64,000 nt of DNA from Pseudoduganella danionis (lineage in GTDB: Bacteria > Pseudomonadota > Gammaproteobacteria > Burkholderiales > Burkholderiaceae_D), in NCBI RefSeq assembly GCF_009720775.1, contig NZ_WNKW01000001.1, positions 992,001 to 1,056,000 on the forward strand, in the 5' to 3' direction. The translations under genes and the position numbers were made by a program. The notes beneath the pieces are model-generated. The model was given only the letters and a program-made list of their open reading frames with translations, had not been told where the DNA came from and did not search any database. This document shows, one piece after another, positions 24,321 through 33,209 of the stretch (position 1 is the stretch's first letter; each line of letters opens with the position of its first letter).

Positions 24321-26953
24321 GCCTGCGCCGCTGCCGACAGGCGTTTGAGCTGGTACAGCTGTTCCAGTGCTTCGCGCGGGGTGAGGGCATCGGGATCGAG
24401 CGCTTCCACTGCATCGAGCAGCGCCTGCGCGGCCGGATCGGCCGCCGCCGGCGCCACGTCCTCGTCGTCCGCATCATTGGCCGGCGCAGCAAACAGGTCG
24501 AGCTGGGGCGTGGCATCGAGAGCCTGCGCTTCCAGTCGCGCCAGATGCTTGCGCGCGGCCTTGATCACGGGCTGCGGCACACCAGCCAGCTGCGCTACCT
24601 GCAGACCATAGCTTTGCGAAGCCGGGCCTTCCTGCACGGCGTGCAGGAATACGATGCTGTCCTTGTGCTCGACGGCCGACAGGTGCACATTGGCGGCCGA
24701 CGGATGGCTTTCCGGTAGCTGGGTCAGTTCGAAGTAGTGGGTGGCGAACAGCGAGAAGCTGCGGCTGGTATCGATCAGGTGGCGCGCAATCGCCCAGGCC
24801 AGCGCCAGACCATCGAAAGTCGAAGTGCCACGGCCCACTTCATCCATCAGCACCAGCGACTGGGCGGTGGCGCCGTTCAGAATCGCGGCCGATTCCGTCA
24901 TCTCCACCATGAAGGTGGAACGGCCACCGGCCAGATCGTCGGTCGCACCGATACGGGTGAAGATGCGGTCGATCGGGCCTATGGTGGCGCTGGTGGCGGG
25001 CACATAGCTGCCCACATAGGCCAGCAGCGTAATTAGCGCAACCTGACGCATGAAGGTCGATTTACCGCCCATGTTAGGGCCGGTAATCAGCAGCAGGCGG
25101 CGTTCGTCAGTGAAGCGGCAGTCGTTGGCGATGAAGCGTTCGATCTGGTTTTCCACCACCGGATGGCGGCCTTCGACGATGTTCAGGCAGGGTGTTTCCA
25201 CCAGTTGCGGTGCGCACCAGTTGTAGCGCACGGCATGGGTGGTCAGCGCGTTGAGCGTATCGATCTGGGCCAGTGCACGGGCGATGCTTTGCAGCGTGCC
25301 GATGTAGGGCGCCAGTTCGGCCAGCAACTGGTCGTACAGCATTTTCTCGCGTGCCAGTGCGCGGTCCTGCGCCGACAGGGCTTTATCTTCAAAGGCCTTG
25401 AGTTCGGGCGTGATGTAACGCTCGGCGTTTTTCAGCGTCTGGCGCCGGCGGTAGTCGTCCGGCACCTTGGTAGTCTGGCCGTGCGTAACTTCGATGTAGA
25501 AGCCGTGCACCTTGTTGTATTCGACGCGCAGATTGGCAATGCCGGTGCGCGCCCGTTCGCGGGTCTCCAGATCGATCAGGAACTGGCCAGCGTTTTCCGA
25601 CAGGGCGCGCAGTTCATCGAGTTCGGCATCGTAGCCGCGTGCGAACACGCCACCATCGCGCACCATGGCGGCTGGTTCTTCGGCGATGGCACGCTGCAGC
25701 AGATCGAGGCAGGCCTGCGGCGTGGCCAGATCGGCATCGATGGCGGCCAGCAAGCCGGCGCTATCGCTGAGCGCGCGCTGCATGCTATGGCGCAGCTCCG
25801 GCAGTTGCTGCACGCCGTCGCGCAGGCTGGCCAGATCGCGTGGCCGTGCCGACAGCAGCGCGATGCGGGTGGTGATACGTTCGATATCGGGCACCTGTGC
25901 CAGCGTGTGCGCCAGTGCGCCCGTTACATCGGCTTGCGCGAGTGCGGCGATGGCCTGCTGGCGCGCACGCGCAATCGCCTGATCACGCCGCGCATGGTGC
26001 AGCCAGTGGCGCAGCAGGCGCGAACCCATGGCCGTGCGGCAGTGGTCGAGCAGCGAGAACAGGGTAGGCGATTCCTGACCGCGGATGGTCTCCGTCAGTT
26101 CCAGATTGCGTCGCGTGGCGGCATCGAGGCCAATGAATTCGTTTTCCGTTTCCGTAGTCAGGCTGCGCACGTGCTGCAGGCCGCGCCCTTGGGTAGCCTG
26201 GGCATAGCGCAGCAAGGCGCCGGCCGCACCGAGCGCGGCACCGAGGCCGTCGGCACCGAATGCCGTCAGGGTAGCAACGCCTAACTGGTCGAGCAGGGCC
26301 TTCTGGCCGCTGACGATATCGAAGTGCCAGTCCGGCACGCGGTTGACGTGGCAGGGCAGCTCGTTCTCGAACAGGTCGGCGCTATCGCCGCGCAGCACTT
26401 CGGCCGGCGCGATGCGTTCGAGTTCCTGCTGCATGCGGGTGGCAACCGTGTGGCTATCGCCGGAGAATTCCATCAGGCGCAGCGCGCCGCTGGCCAGCGA
26501 CAGCCAGGCCAGACCGGCTGTGGCGACTTTGCGCTGGCTGACGATGCACATGGCCAGCAGTGGACGTTCGGCTTTTTCCGGCAGCAGGTCGGCATCGGTC
26601 AGCGTGCCCGGCGTCACCACGCGCATCACTTTGCGTTCCACCGGGCCTTTGCTGGTGGCCGGATCGCCGATCTGTTCGCAGATCGCGCACGATTCGCCAA
26701 TCTTGACCAGCTTGGCCAGATAGCCTTCCAGCGAGTGGAACGGTACGCCGCACATCTTGATGGGCTGGCCGCCCGAGCTACCCCGTGCCGTCAGCGTGAT
26801 GCCCAGTATGCGGGCGGCTTTTTCTGCGTCGGCATGGAACAGTTCATAGAAATCGCCCATGCGATAGAACACCAGCATATCCGGATATTGCGCTTTGATG
26901 CTCAGATATTGAGCCATCATTGGAGTGACTTTTTCGGTGGGTTTGACGCTCAT
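24317..26953 (-). CDS. mutS: DNA mismatch repair protein MutS
   Basis: The 878-residue protein is a full-length MutS. The mismatch-reading domain has the Phe-X-Glu motif in [17 protein letters not shown] (about 28-44). The ATPase has Walker A in [15 protein letters not shown] (near 627), the Walker B/signature region in [16 protein letters not shown] (near 705), and a C-terminal dimer/tetramer region near the end. It recognises mismatches and recruits MutL. It is translationally coupled to the secreted protein gene that follows. Confidence 0.97.
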   Translation of the reverse strand: MSVKPTEKVTPMMAQYLSIKAQYPDMLVFYRMGDFYELFHADAEKAARILGITLTARGSSGGQPIKMCGVPFHSLEGYLAKLVKIGESCAICEQIGDPATSKGPVERKVMRVVTPGTLTDADLLPEKAERPLLAMCIVSQRKVATAGLAWLSLASGALRLMEFSGDSHTVATRMQQELERIAPAEVLRGDSADLFENELPCHVNRVPDWHFDIVSGQKALLDQLGVATLTAFGADGLGAALGAAGALLRYAQATQGRGLQHVRSLTTETENEFIGLDAATRRNLELTETIRGQESPTLFSLLDHCRTAMGSRLLRHWLHHARRDQAIARARQQAIAALAQADVTGALAHTLAQVPDIERITTRIALLSARPRDLASLRDGVQQLPELRHSMQRALSDSAGLLAAIDADLATPQACLDLLQRAIAEEPAAMVRDGGVFARGYDAELDELRALSENAGQFLIDLETRERARTGIANLRVEYNKVHGFYIEVTHGQTTKVPDDYRRRQTLKNAERYITPELKAFEDKALSAQDRALAREKMLYDQLLAELAPYIGTLQSIARALAQIDTLNALTTHAVRYNWCAPQLVETPCLNIVEGRHPVVENQIERFIANDCRFTDERRLLLITGPNMGGKSTFMRQVALITLLAYVGSYVPATSATIGPIDRIFTRIGATDDLAGGRSTFMVEMTESAAILNGATAQSLVLMDEVGRGTSTFDGLALAWAIARHLIDTSRSFSLFATHYFELTQLPESHPSAANVHLSAVEHKDSIVFLHAVQEGPASQSYGLQVAQLAGVPQPVIKAARKHLARLEAQALDATPQLDLFAAPANDADDEDVAPAAADPAAQALLDAVEALDPDALTPREALEQLYQLKRLSAAAQA

Positions 26954-27230
26954 CGGACCTATTCTATTCGCTTGTTATGGGGTAGTCCGGTACGCTGGCG
27001 GCCCTAGAGGCAAGGCCATGCGGCACGGGAAAACCTGTATCTTTTCAATGACTTGTGCGGCGCCTCGGGCGCAACGCAATTGCTGTCACGGGAGCGGGGA
27101 TTATACGGGAAACCAGCCCCAGCGTCCCCTGTTGCCGCTGCCCCATGCAAGGCAGGCGGGAATTCAAACGTGCTGGCGCCAGCACGGTGTAAAGTAGCGT
27201 TTCCCACCCACTGTTTGCGAGGAGATGGTC

Positions 27231-27686
27231 ATGGAACAGCCGAAATTGCATAGTGTCACACCTCATCTGGTATGCGAAGGCGCTGCCGATGCGCTGGCGT
27301 TTTATACCAAGGCCTTTAATGCGCGCGAGATTATGCGGCTGCCGGGCAAGGAAGGGCGGCTGATGCACGCCTCGATACAGATCGGCGATTCGGTGGTGAT
27401 GCTGGCCGATGATTTTCCCGAGTATGGCGGGCTGGGGCCCAAGGCGCTGAAAGGCAGTCCTGTTACTTTGCATCTGAGCGTGGCCGATGTGGATGCCGCT
27501 TACGCGCAGGCACTGGCTGCAGGTGCACAGTCGCGCATGGAGCCGGCCGATATGTTCTGGGGTGACCGCTATGCACAGGTGACGGACCCGTTCGGTCATC
27601 ACTGGTCGCTGGCCACGCATATCCGCGACGTATCGCAGGAAGAAATGCAGGCTGCCATGCAGCAGCCTATGCCGCCCTGCGAATAG
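27231..27686 (+). CDS. VOC superfamily protein (PhnB/glyoxalase-like)
   Basis: This 151-residue protein has the paired beta-alpha-beta-beta-beta motifs of the vicinal oxygen chelate fold: VTPHLVCEGAADALAFYTKAF at the start and MFWGDRYAQVTDPFGHHWSLA near the end, the latter typical of PhnB-like proteins. The metal-binding residues are not fully typical, and the substrate is unknown. I prefer ATG 27231 (6 bases after GAGGAG) to ATG 27225, which touches that sequence. Confidence 0.85.
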   Translation: MEQPKLHSVTPHLVCEGAADALAFYTKAFNAREIMRLPGKEGRLMHASIQIGDSVVMLADDFPEYGGLGPKALKGSPVTLHLSVADVDAAYAQALAAGAQSRMEPADMFWGDRYAQVTDPFGHHWSLATHIRDVSQEEMQAAMQQPMPPCE

Positions 27687-27838
27687 GAAAAGCCGGGCCT
27701 GGCCGGTGGTGCGCGGACAGCACCGGTAATCTTCCTACCCCGTGACTCAGCGTCTTCTGATGGCAACCGCGGACCATGCGCGCTAGGCTGGTAACTGGGT
27801 CCGGAGGCGGATGTCCGGCGCAACCTTGAGGAGTGCAC

Positions 27839-28039
27839 ATGCCTGCCCGCAAAAAACGCCTAGTCACGCTGTTGCCCCTGCCTCCAGTGCCGCCAGCCCG
27901 AGCGGCGCTGCGCACCAGTCTGCCTTTGCCGCCCTTGCTGGAGCCTATGCTGCGCGTAGGCAAGGAACGGGTGATATTTTCACCGCAGCATGATGACCAT
28001 CTTGCATTCCTGTCCGCGCTGATCGAACCCGACAGCTAA
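27839..28039 (+). CDS. Small basic proline-rich hypothetical protein
   Basis: This 66-residue open frame starts with ATG 27839, 5 bases after a good GAGGAG site. The first half is basic and proline-rich (PARKKRLVTLLPLPPVPP), the second half more ordinary. I recognise no family. The site strength and lack of a competing frame make it plausible, but the composition could also reflect chance in GC-rich DNA. Confidence 0.4.
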   Translation: MPARKKRLVTLLPLPPVPPARAALRTSLPLPPLLEPMLRVGKERVIFSPQHDDHLAFLSALIEPDS

Positions 28040-28177
28040 CGCGGGACTACTCCTACAGGGCCTTCTGGTCGAGTCCTATTCTGTGTGTACTGGCTGTGAA
28101 CTACGATGACTGCTCCTGTGTCGCAAGCAGGGTCTGGCAGCACAACAGGCAACACTACAGTTTCAAAGGAGATCATC

Positions 28178-28606
28178 ATGGCAAGTTCGAACCAGAACAA
28201 CGAATCCAGTAGCAAACAAAGCGATAACAAGTCGGGTAGTCAGCAAAGCGATAACAAGTCCGGTAGCCAGCAGAGCGATACCAGCAAACGCGGTTTCGCT
28301 TCCATGGACCCTGATCAGCAGCGTGAAATTGCTGCGGAAGGCGGTCGTGCTGCACACGAGAAGGGCACGGCCCACGAGTTCACCTCGGAAGAAGCACGGC
28401 GCGCTGGCAGCATGAGCCATAAGAACGATGGCCGTAGCAGCCAGAGCAGCTCCGGCGGCTCGTCGCAAAGTGGCAGTGGCGGTAGCCGCGGCAGTAGCGA
28501 TGACGACACGGGCCGTGGCAGTAAAGGTAGTAGCGGCTCGACGGGCGGTTCCTCAGGTAGTTCCTCCGGGGGCTCGTCTGGCGGTCGCTCGGGCAGCAAA
28601 ACCTAA
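28178..28606 (+). CDS. KGG-motif stress protein with a Ser/Gly-rich tail
   Basis: The 142-residue product starts at ATG 28178, after AAAGGAG. The N-terminal part repeats KSGSQQSDN. The centre (about 55-95) has RGFASMDPDQQREIAAEGGR and then EFTSEEARRAGSMSH, which match the two half-repeats of the KGG/YciG-like stress-induced proteins. The tail is almost only Ser and Gly. Relatives are induced by general stress or desiccation. It is likely disordered and cytoplasmic. A strong terminator follows. Confidence 0.82.
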   Translation: MASSNQNNESSSKQSDNKSGSQQSDNKSGSQQSDTSKRGFASMDPDQQREIAAEGGRAAHEKGTAHEFTSEEARRAGSMSHKNDGRSSQSSSGGSSQSGSGGSRGSSDDDTGRGSKGSSGSTGGSSGSSSGGSSGGRSGSKT

Positions 28607-28629
28607 TCTCTGATCCGCGTAGTGAGCGT

Positions 28630-28662
28630 AACCCTGACGGCTTGGCCGTCAGGGTTTTTTTT
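28630..28662 (+). terminator. Terminator after the KGG protein gene
   Basis: AACCCTGACGG (28630-28640) pairs with CCGTCAGGGTT (28646-28656), with the loop CTTGG and a run of eight T. Confidence 0.92.
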
Positions 28663-28735
28663 CGTCTCGCGACTACCGTAACGCTACTGTGTCACATTGC
28701 AATGCTACAGTTTCAGGCTAATGTGGTTTGACATT

Positions 28736-28754
28736 GCAAATGATAATCATTATC
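28736..28754. promoter_or_regulatory. Strong Fur box of the PepSY/ApbE operon
   Basis: GCAAATGATAATCATTATC matches 17 of 19 positions of the Fur consensus and is a near-perfect palindrome (AAATGATAATCATTATCATTT). It lies about 30 bases before the TTG start of the operon's first gene, so iron repression is very likely. Confidence 0.93.
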
Positions 28755-28782
28755 ATTTGATGAGTAGCCAGGAGAACCGAGA

Positions 28783-29430
28783 TTGACTGAAACCGCCGTA
28801 GCCCCTCAACGTAACGCCAGCCGTGCCTTCTGGCTCAAACATCTGCACCAGTGGCACTGGATCAGTTCTGCGCTTTGCCTGCTGGCGATGTTCCTGTTCA
28901 GTATCACGGGCATTACCCTGAACCACGCCAGCCAGATCGAAGCCAAGCCTGTGGTGCAACGCCAGCAAGCCAGCCTGCCAGCACCGCTGCTAGATCAATT
29001 ACGTGTCTATGCCGAACAGCACGATGGCGCCAAACAGCCGCTGCCGGCCAGTGCCGAGCAATGGCTGCGCGACACCTGGAAGCTGCAGGCCGGCGCCCGT
29101 CCGGCCGAATGGGCCGCCGATGAAGTGTATCTGGCCCTGCCCAAGGCTGGCGGCGACGCGTGGGTGCGTTTTGCGCTGGAAGAGGGCAGTGCCGAGTTCG
29201 AGAACACCGATCGCGGCTGGATTTCCTGGCTCAACGATGTGCACAAGGGGCGCAATACGGGCAGCGTGTGGAACTGGTTTATCGACCTGTTTGCTGTCGC
29301 CTGTCTGGTGTTCTGCCTGACCGGGCTGCTGATTTTGAAGCTCCATGCAGCCCATCGTCCTTCCACCTGGCCGGTGGTCGGGCTGGGCATGCTGATTCCT
29401 TTTGTTATAGCTTTACTGTTTATCCACTAA
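28783..29430 (+). CDS. PepSY-associated membrane protein (iron-regulated)
   Basis: The 215-residue protein has an N-terminal His-rich start (KHLHQWHW) leading into a membrane helix (about 27-47), a periplasmic domain of the PepSY_TM type (about 55-145), and two C-terminal helices (about 158-180 and 190-213). Proteins of this type pass electrons across the inner membrane, often to ferric siderophores. The start is TTG 28783, which follows AGGAGA; the next in-frame codons match the family. It is first in a Fur-controlled operon with ApbE and a flavodoxin-type reductase. Confidence 0.85.
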   Translation: MTETAVAPQRNASRAFWLKHLHQWHWISSALCLLAMFLFSITGITLNHASQIEAKPVVQRQQASLPAPLLDQLRVYAEQHDGAKQPLPASAEQWLRDTWKLQAGARPAEWAADEVYLALPKAGGDAWVRFALEEGSAEFENTDRGWISWLNDVHKGRNTGSVWNWFIDLFAVACLVFCLTGLLILKLHAAHRPSTWPVVGLGMLIPFVIALLFIH

Positions 29431-29460
29431 TCGATTCCCTCTTTTCTATACGGGTCATCC

Positions 29461-29976
29461 ATGAAATTAAAGTATTCCATCGCGCTGAGCTTGCCGCTGG
29501 CCAGTGCCTCGGCCATGGGCGCGGATCTGGCGCTCAAACTGGAACTGCCACAGCTGAATGTGGCCGAATACCACCGCCCTTATCTGGCTGCCTGGCTGGA
29601 AAATTCGGACCAGAAAGTGGTGGCCAATCTGAGTGTGCTGTACGACACCCGCAAGAAAGACAATGCCGGCACTAAATGGGTCAAGGACTTGCGCCAGTGG
29701 TGGCGCAAGGCCGGGCGCGAACTGGAGCTGCCGCTTGATGGCGTGTCGGGCGCGACCCGTGCACCGGGCGAGCACACGCTGACTTTCCCTGCCGCCAAAG
29801 CCACGCTCGATAAACTGCCGGCCGGCCAGTACACGCTGGTGGTGGAGGCAGCGCGCGAAGCCGGTGGCCGCGAAGCCGTGAAAGTGCCGCTGCAATGGCC
29901 GCCTAAAGCCGCGCAGAACCTGAGCGCACAAGGCAAGGAAGAGCTGGGCACCGTGGTAGTACAACTGAAACCCTGA
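29461..29976 (+). CDS. Periplasmic DUF2271 protein with an FMN-attachment motif
   Basis: The 171-residue protein has a signal peptide (about 1-21, ending ASAMG) and a DUF2271 domain. Residues 93-99 read DGVSGAT, the motif D-X-X-S-G-A-T on which ApbE covalently attaches FMN through the threonine, here Thr99. It should be a periplasmic flavoprotein that takes electrons from the PepSY membrane protein. The enzyme that would load it, ApbE, is two genes downstream. Attachment has not been tested here and is inferred from the motif and operon. Confidence 0.85.
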   Translation: MKLKYSIALSLPLASASAMGADLALKLELPQLNVAEYHRPYLAAWLENSDQKVVANLSVLYDTRKKDNAGTKWVKDLRQWWRKAGRELELPLDGVSGATRAPGEHTLTFPAAKATLDKLPAGQYTLVVEAAREAGGREAVKVPLQWPPKAAQNLSAQGKEELGTVVVQLKP

Positions 29977-29985
29977 GGACACAAG

Positions 29986-30819
29986 ATGCTGAAAATGAAA
30001 TCGTCGCTGCTGGCGCTGGCAGCGCTGGGACTGTCGTTGGTGGCTGTGCAGGCGCACGCGCATAAGCCATGGCTGCTGCCGTCGTCGACTGTGGTGGAAG
30101 GCAAGGAACCGTGGGTCACCGTGGATGCTGCCATTTCCGAAGGCCTGTTCGATATCGACCATCAGCCGCTGAAACTCGATGGCATCGTCATCACGGCGCC
30201 GGACGGCAGCACGGCTGCGATGGAAAACATTGGCAACGGCAAGCTGCGCAATACTTTCGATGTGAAGCTGGCCAAGCCCGGCACCTACCGCATCGCGCTG
30301 GTGTCACAAGGCGTGATGGGCAGCTACAAGGACAAGGCGGGCGAGCTGAAACGCTTCCGCAGTACGGAAGCCACGCTGGCGCAGGATGTGCCGGCCGGAG
30401 CTACCGAGGTCAAGCTGACGCGCTCGCACAGCCGGCTGGAAACCTATGTGAGTGCCGGTGCGCCTGATATGGCCGTGTTCAAGCCTAGCGGTAGCGGGCT
30501 GGAACTGGTGCCGGTAACGCATCCCAACGATTTGCGCAGCGGCGAGAAGGCCACCTGGCGCTTCCTGCTCGATGGCAAACCTGCGGCGAATCAGGGCGTG
30601 AGCCTGATACCGGGCGGCGTGCGCTATCGCGGTACGCTGGGCGAAATCCGCAAGACCACGGACGCCAACGGCGAAGTCAGCTTCGAGCTGCCTGCGGCCG
30701 GCATGTATCTGCTCAGCACTTCGTGGCCAGCAGTGGCGGCAGCGGCTCCCGGCCAGCCGCCCGCGATGCCGGCGCGCCGTGCCAGCTTTGCTGCCACGCT
30801 GGAAATCCTGCCTCAGTAA
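29986..30819 (+). CDS. Periplasmic DUF4198 protein
   Basis: The 277-residue protein has a signal peptide (MLKMKSSLLALAALGL and onward, cleavage near AHA at about 26). The mature part starts HKPWLLPSSTVV, the typical opening of DUF4198 (NikM/CbiK-like periplasmic) proteins with an N-terminal histidine that can bind metal. The C-terminal half has a transthyretin-like beta sandwich. It lies 9 bases after the DUF2271 gene in the Fur-regulated operon. A role in metal or flavin hand-off is plausible but not shown. Confidence 0.82.
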   Translation: MLKMKSSLLALAALGLSLVAVQAHAHKPWLLPSSTVVEGKEPWVTVDAAISEGLFDIDHQPLKLDGIVITAPDGSTAAMENIGNGKLRNTFDVKLAKPGTYRIALVSQGVMGSYKDKAGELKRFRSTEATLAQDVPAGATEVKLTRSHSRLETYVSAGAPDMAVFKPSGSGLELVPVTHPNDLRSGEKATWRFLLDGKPAANQGVSLIPGGVRYRGTLGEIRKTTDANGEVSFELPAAGMYLLSTSWPAVAAAAPGQPPAMPARRASFAATLEILPQ

Positions 30820-30825
30820 GCCTGC

Positions 30826-31851
30826 ATGCGACGGGTCTTACTGCCACATGTCATCAGCGATGCGGCGCCGCCCGCACAGGCGGTGCTGCGCGAGCTGCGC
30901 GGCCTGAGCATGGGCACCAGCTGGTCGGTACGGCTGGCCGCTGATGCCGGAACCGATCTGGCCAGTCTGCAGCGCGGCTTGCAGCAGCAGCTCGATGATG
31001 TGGTGGCGCAGATGAGCCACTGGCAGGCGGACTCCGATCTGGGGCGCTACAACCGCGCGCCGGCCGGCAGCCGTCACGTGCTGCCGCCGGCCTTTTTCGA
31101 TGTGTTGACGTTTGCGCTGGAAGTGGCGCAAGCGTCGGGCGGCGCCTACAACCCCTGTGCCGGCGCGCTGGTGAATCTGTGGGGCTTCGGTCCGACCGGT
31201 CGCTACGATGAGGCGGGCTTCACGGCGCCCACGCCGGCCCAGCTGGCGGCTGTCTGTGTCAGCCTGCAGCAGTTGTCGCTGGCGGCGGATAAGGCCACGC
31301 GCAGCGTGTGCCAGCCTGCGGCCGTGCAGCTCGATCTGTCGGCCGTGGCCAAGGGCTATGGCGTCGACCGGCTGGCCTATTATCTGCAGACGCAAGGCCA
31401 TCAGCACTATCTGGTGGAAGTGGGCGGCGAATTGCGCGGTGCCGGTGTCAAGCCCGATGGCCAGCCATGGTGGGTGGCGCTGGAACAGCCGCCGGCCGCT
31501 GGCGCACATGAAGTGGCGCCGGTCCCCATCGTGCTGGCCCTGCACGGACTGGCCGTTGCCACCTCGGGCGATTACCGGCGTTATTTCGAACAGGATGGCC
31601 AGCGCTATGCGCACACCATAGACCCCCGTAGCGGCTGGCCGATCAGCAATGCGCTGGCGTCCGTCACGGTGATCCATCCGCACTGCATGGCGGCCGATGC
31701 CTGGTCCACTGCGCTGACCGTGCTGGGGCCGCAGGCCGGCCTGCAACTGGCCGAGCAGCAGGGGCTGGCCGCGCGCATGCTGTGCCGTCAGGCCGACGGC
31801 AGTTTTAGTGAAACTCTTAGCTCTGCTTTCAGTAGCATGTTAGATCGATGA
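30826..31851 (+). CDS. apbE: FAD:protein FMN transferase (ApbE family)
   Basis: The 341-residue protein transfers FMN from FAD to threonine of target proteins. Key segments are LSMGTSWSVRL (about 25), SGGAYNPCAGALVNLWGFG (about 105), LDLSAVAKGYGVDRLAYY (about 168), AHTIDPRSGWPI (about 262) and the metal-binding DAWSTALTVLG (about 290). Unlike most relatives it has no visible signal peptide or lipobox: the first 20 residues are MRRVLLPHVISDAAPPAQAV. It follows DUF4198 by 6 bases and overlaps the next gene by 4. Confidence 0.9.
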   Translation: MRRVLLPHVISDAAPPAQAVLRELRGLSMGTSWSVRLAADAGTDLASLQRGLQQQLDDVVAQMSHWQADSDLGRYNRAPAGSRHVLPPAFFDVLTFALEVAQASGGAYNPCAGALVNLWGFGPTGRYDEAGFTAPTPAQLAAVCVSLQQLSLAADKATRSVCQPAAVQLDLSAVAKGYGVDRLAYYLQTQGHQHYLVEVGGELRGAGVKPDGQPWWVALEQPPAAGAHEVAPVPIVLALHGLAVATSGDYRRYFEQDGQRYAHTIDPRSGWPISNALASVTVIHPHCMAADAWSTALTVLGPQAGLQLAEQQGLAARMLCRQADGSFSETLSSAFSSMLDR

Positions 31852-33209
31852 TTTGGACTCTGGAACCGGCCCGCTGGCTGATGGTGGCCACGCTGGGCCT
31901 GCTGTACGCGCTGCTGTGCTGGCGCGCCTATTTACCGCTGCGGCGCAAGCGCCAGCAGGCGCGGCAAGCCCGTGCAGCGGCGCAAGCTGCCGGCTGGATC
32001 GTGGCGCATGCGAGCCAGACGGGCAATGCCGAACAACTGGCGCAGCAGACGGCTGCCACCTTGCAGTTGGCCGGCATCGCCGTGCACGTGCTGGAACTAT
32101 CGGAACTCGATGCTGCTACGCTGCAGAGTGCCGAACGTGCGCTGTTCATCGTCAGCACTTACGGCGAAGGCGATGCGCCCGATGCGGCGGCCGGCTTTGT
32201 GGCGCGCGTGATGGGTGCCGCGGTTCCGCTGCAGCAGTTGCATTTTGGTGTGCTGGCGCTGGGGGACAGCAGCTATCGCCAGTATTGCGGCTTTGGCCGC
32301 GCGCTGGATGGCTGGCTGCAGCAGCAGGGCGCACAGCCGCTGTTTCCCCGCATAGAGGTCGACCGTATGGCCGCGGCTGCACTGGCAGCATGGCGCCAGC
32401 AGCTCAGCCATCTGGTCGGTACCAGCGATGCGCCCGACTGGAGCGCGCCCGCATTCGAAGCATGGACTTTGCAGCGCCGCGAGTGCGTCAACAGTGGTAG
32501 CGCGGGTGCGCCGCTGTATCATCTCGAACTGCTGCCGCAGCAGGGCACCTTGCCTGACTGGCAGTCCGGCGATCTGGTGCAGATCGCTGCGCCGGCCGAG
32601 CCGGAGCGGCCGCGCGAATATTCGATCGCTTCGATACCGCAGGATGGCAGCTTGCACTTGCTGGTGCGCCTGCATAGCCATGCCGATGGCAGCCATGGCG
32701 TGGCCTCCGGCTGGCTCACCCAGCAGGTACAGGCTGGCCAGTCCATCGCGCTGCGTGTGCGCATGCACCGGCGCTTCCGGCTGGAAGATAATCAGGCCCG
32801 TCCGCTTATCCTGATCGGCAATGGCAGCGGCATCGCCGGCCTGCGCGCACACCTGAAAGCCCGTGCGCTGGCAGGGCAGACGCGTAACTGGCTGCTGTTC
32901 GGCGAACGCAATGCCGCCTACGATACGCAGTATGGCGCCGAGCTGGCGCAGTGGCAGGCGCAGGGCGTGCTGGCGCAGCTGGATCGGGTGTATTCGCGCG
33001 ATCAGGCCGAACGGCGCTATGTGCAGCATGTGCTGGTCGAGCAGATGCAGCGTTTGCGCGAGTGGGTCGATGATGGCGCAGCCATTTATGTGTGTGGCAG
33101 TCTGGAAGGCATGGCGGCCGGCGTGCACGCTGCACTGCAAGCGGGACTGGGCGCGCCTGCGCTTGAAGCATTGCAGGCGGCCGGACGCTATCGGCGTGAT
33201 GTCTACTAG
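31848..33209 (+). CDS. Membrane-anchored flavodoxin/NADPH reductase fusion (CysJ-like)
   Basis: The 453-residue protein starts with a membrane helix (about 9-27) followed by basic residues, so the catalytic part should be cytoplasmic. A flavodoxin domain follows (HASQTGNAEQLAQQTA near 55, VSTYGEGDAPDA near 104, LALGDSSYRQYCGFG near 137). The FAD domain has PREYSIASIP (near 262) and the NADPH domain IGNGSGIAGLRAHL (near 323). It ends in Y, as often in this class. It should supply electrons from NADPH to the membrane PepSY protein. The stop overlaps the convergent DUF2325 gene's stop in one CTAG. Confidence 0.88.
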   Translation: MIWTLEPARWLMVATLGLLYALLCWRAYLPLRRKRQQARQARAAAQAAGWIVAHASQTGNAEQLAQQTAATLQLAGIAVHVLELSELDAATLQSAERALFIVSTYGEGDAPDAAAGFVARVMGAAVPLQQLHFGVLALGDSSYRQYCGFGRALDGWLQQQGAQPLFPRIEVDRMAAAALAAWRQQLSHLVGTSDAPDWSAPAFEAWTLQRRECVNSGSAGAPLYHLELLPQQGTLPDWQSGDLVQIAAPAEPERPREYSIASIPQDGSLHLLVRLHSHADGSHGVASGWLTQQVQAGQSIALRVRMHRRFRLEDNQARPLILIGNGSGIAGLRAHLKARALAGQTRNWLLFGERNAAYDTQYGAELAQWQAQGVLAQLDRVYSRDQAERRYVQHVLVEQMQRLREWVDDGAAIYVCGSLEGMAAGVHAALQAGLGAPALEALQAAGRYRRDVY

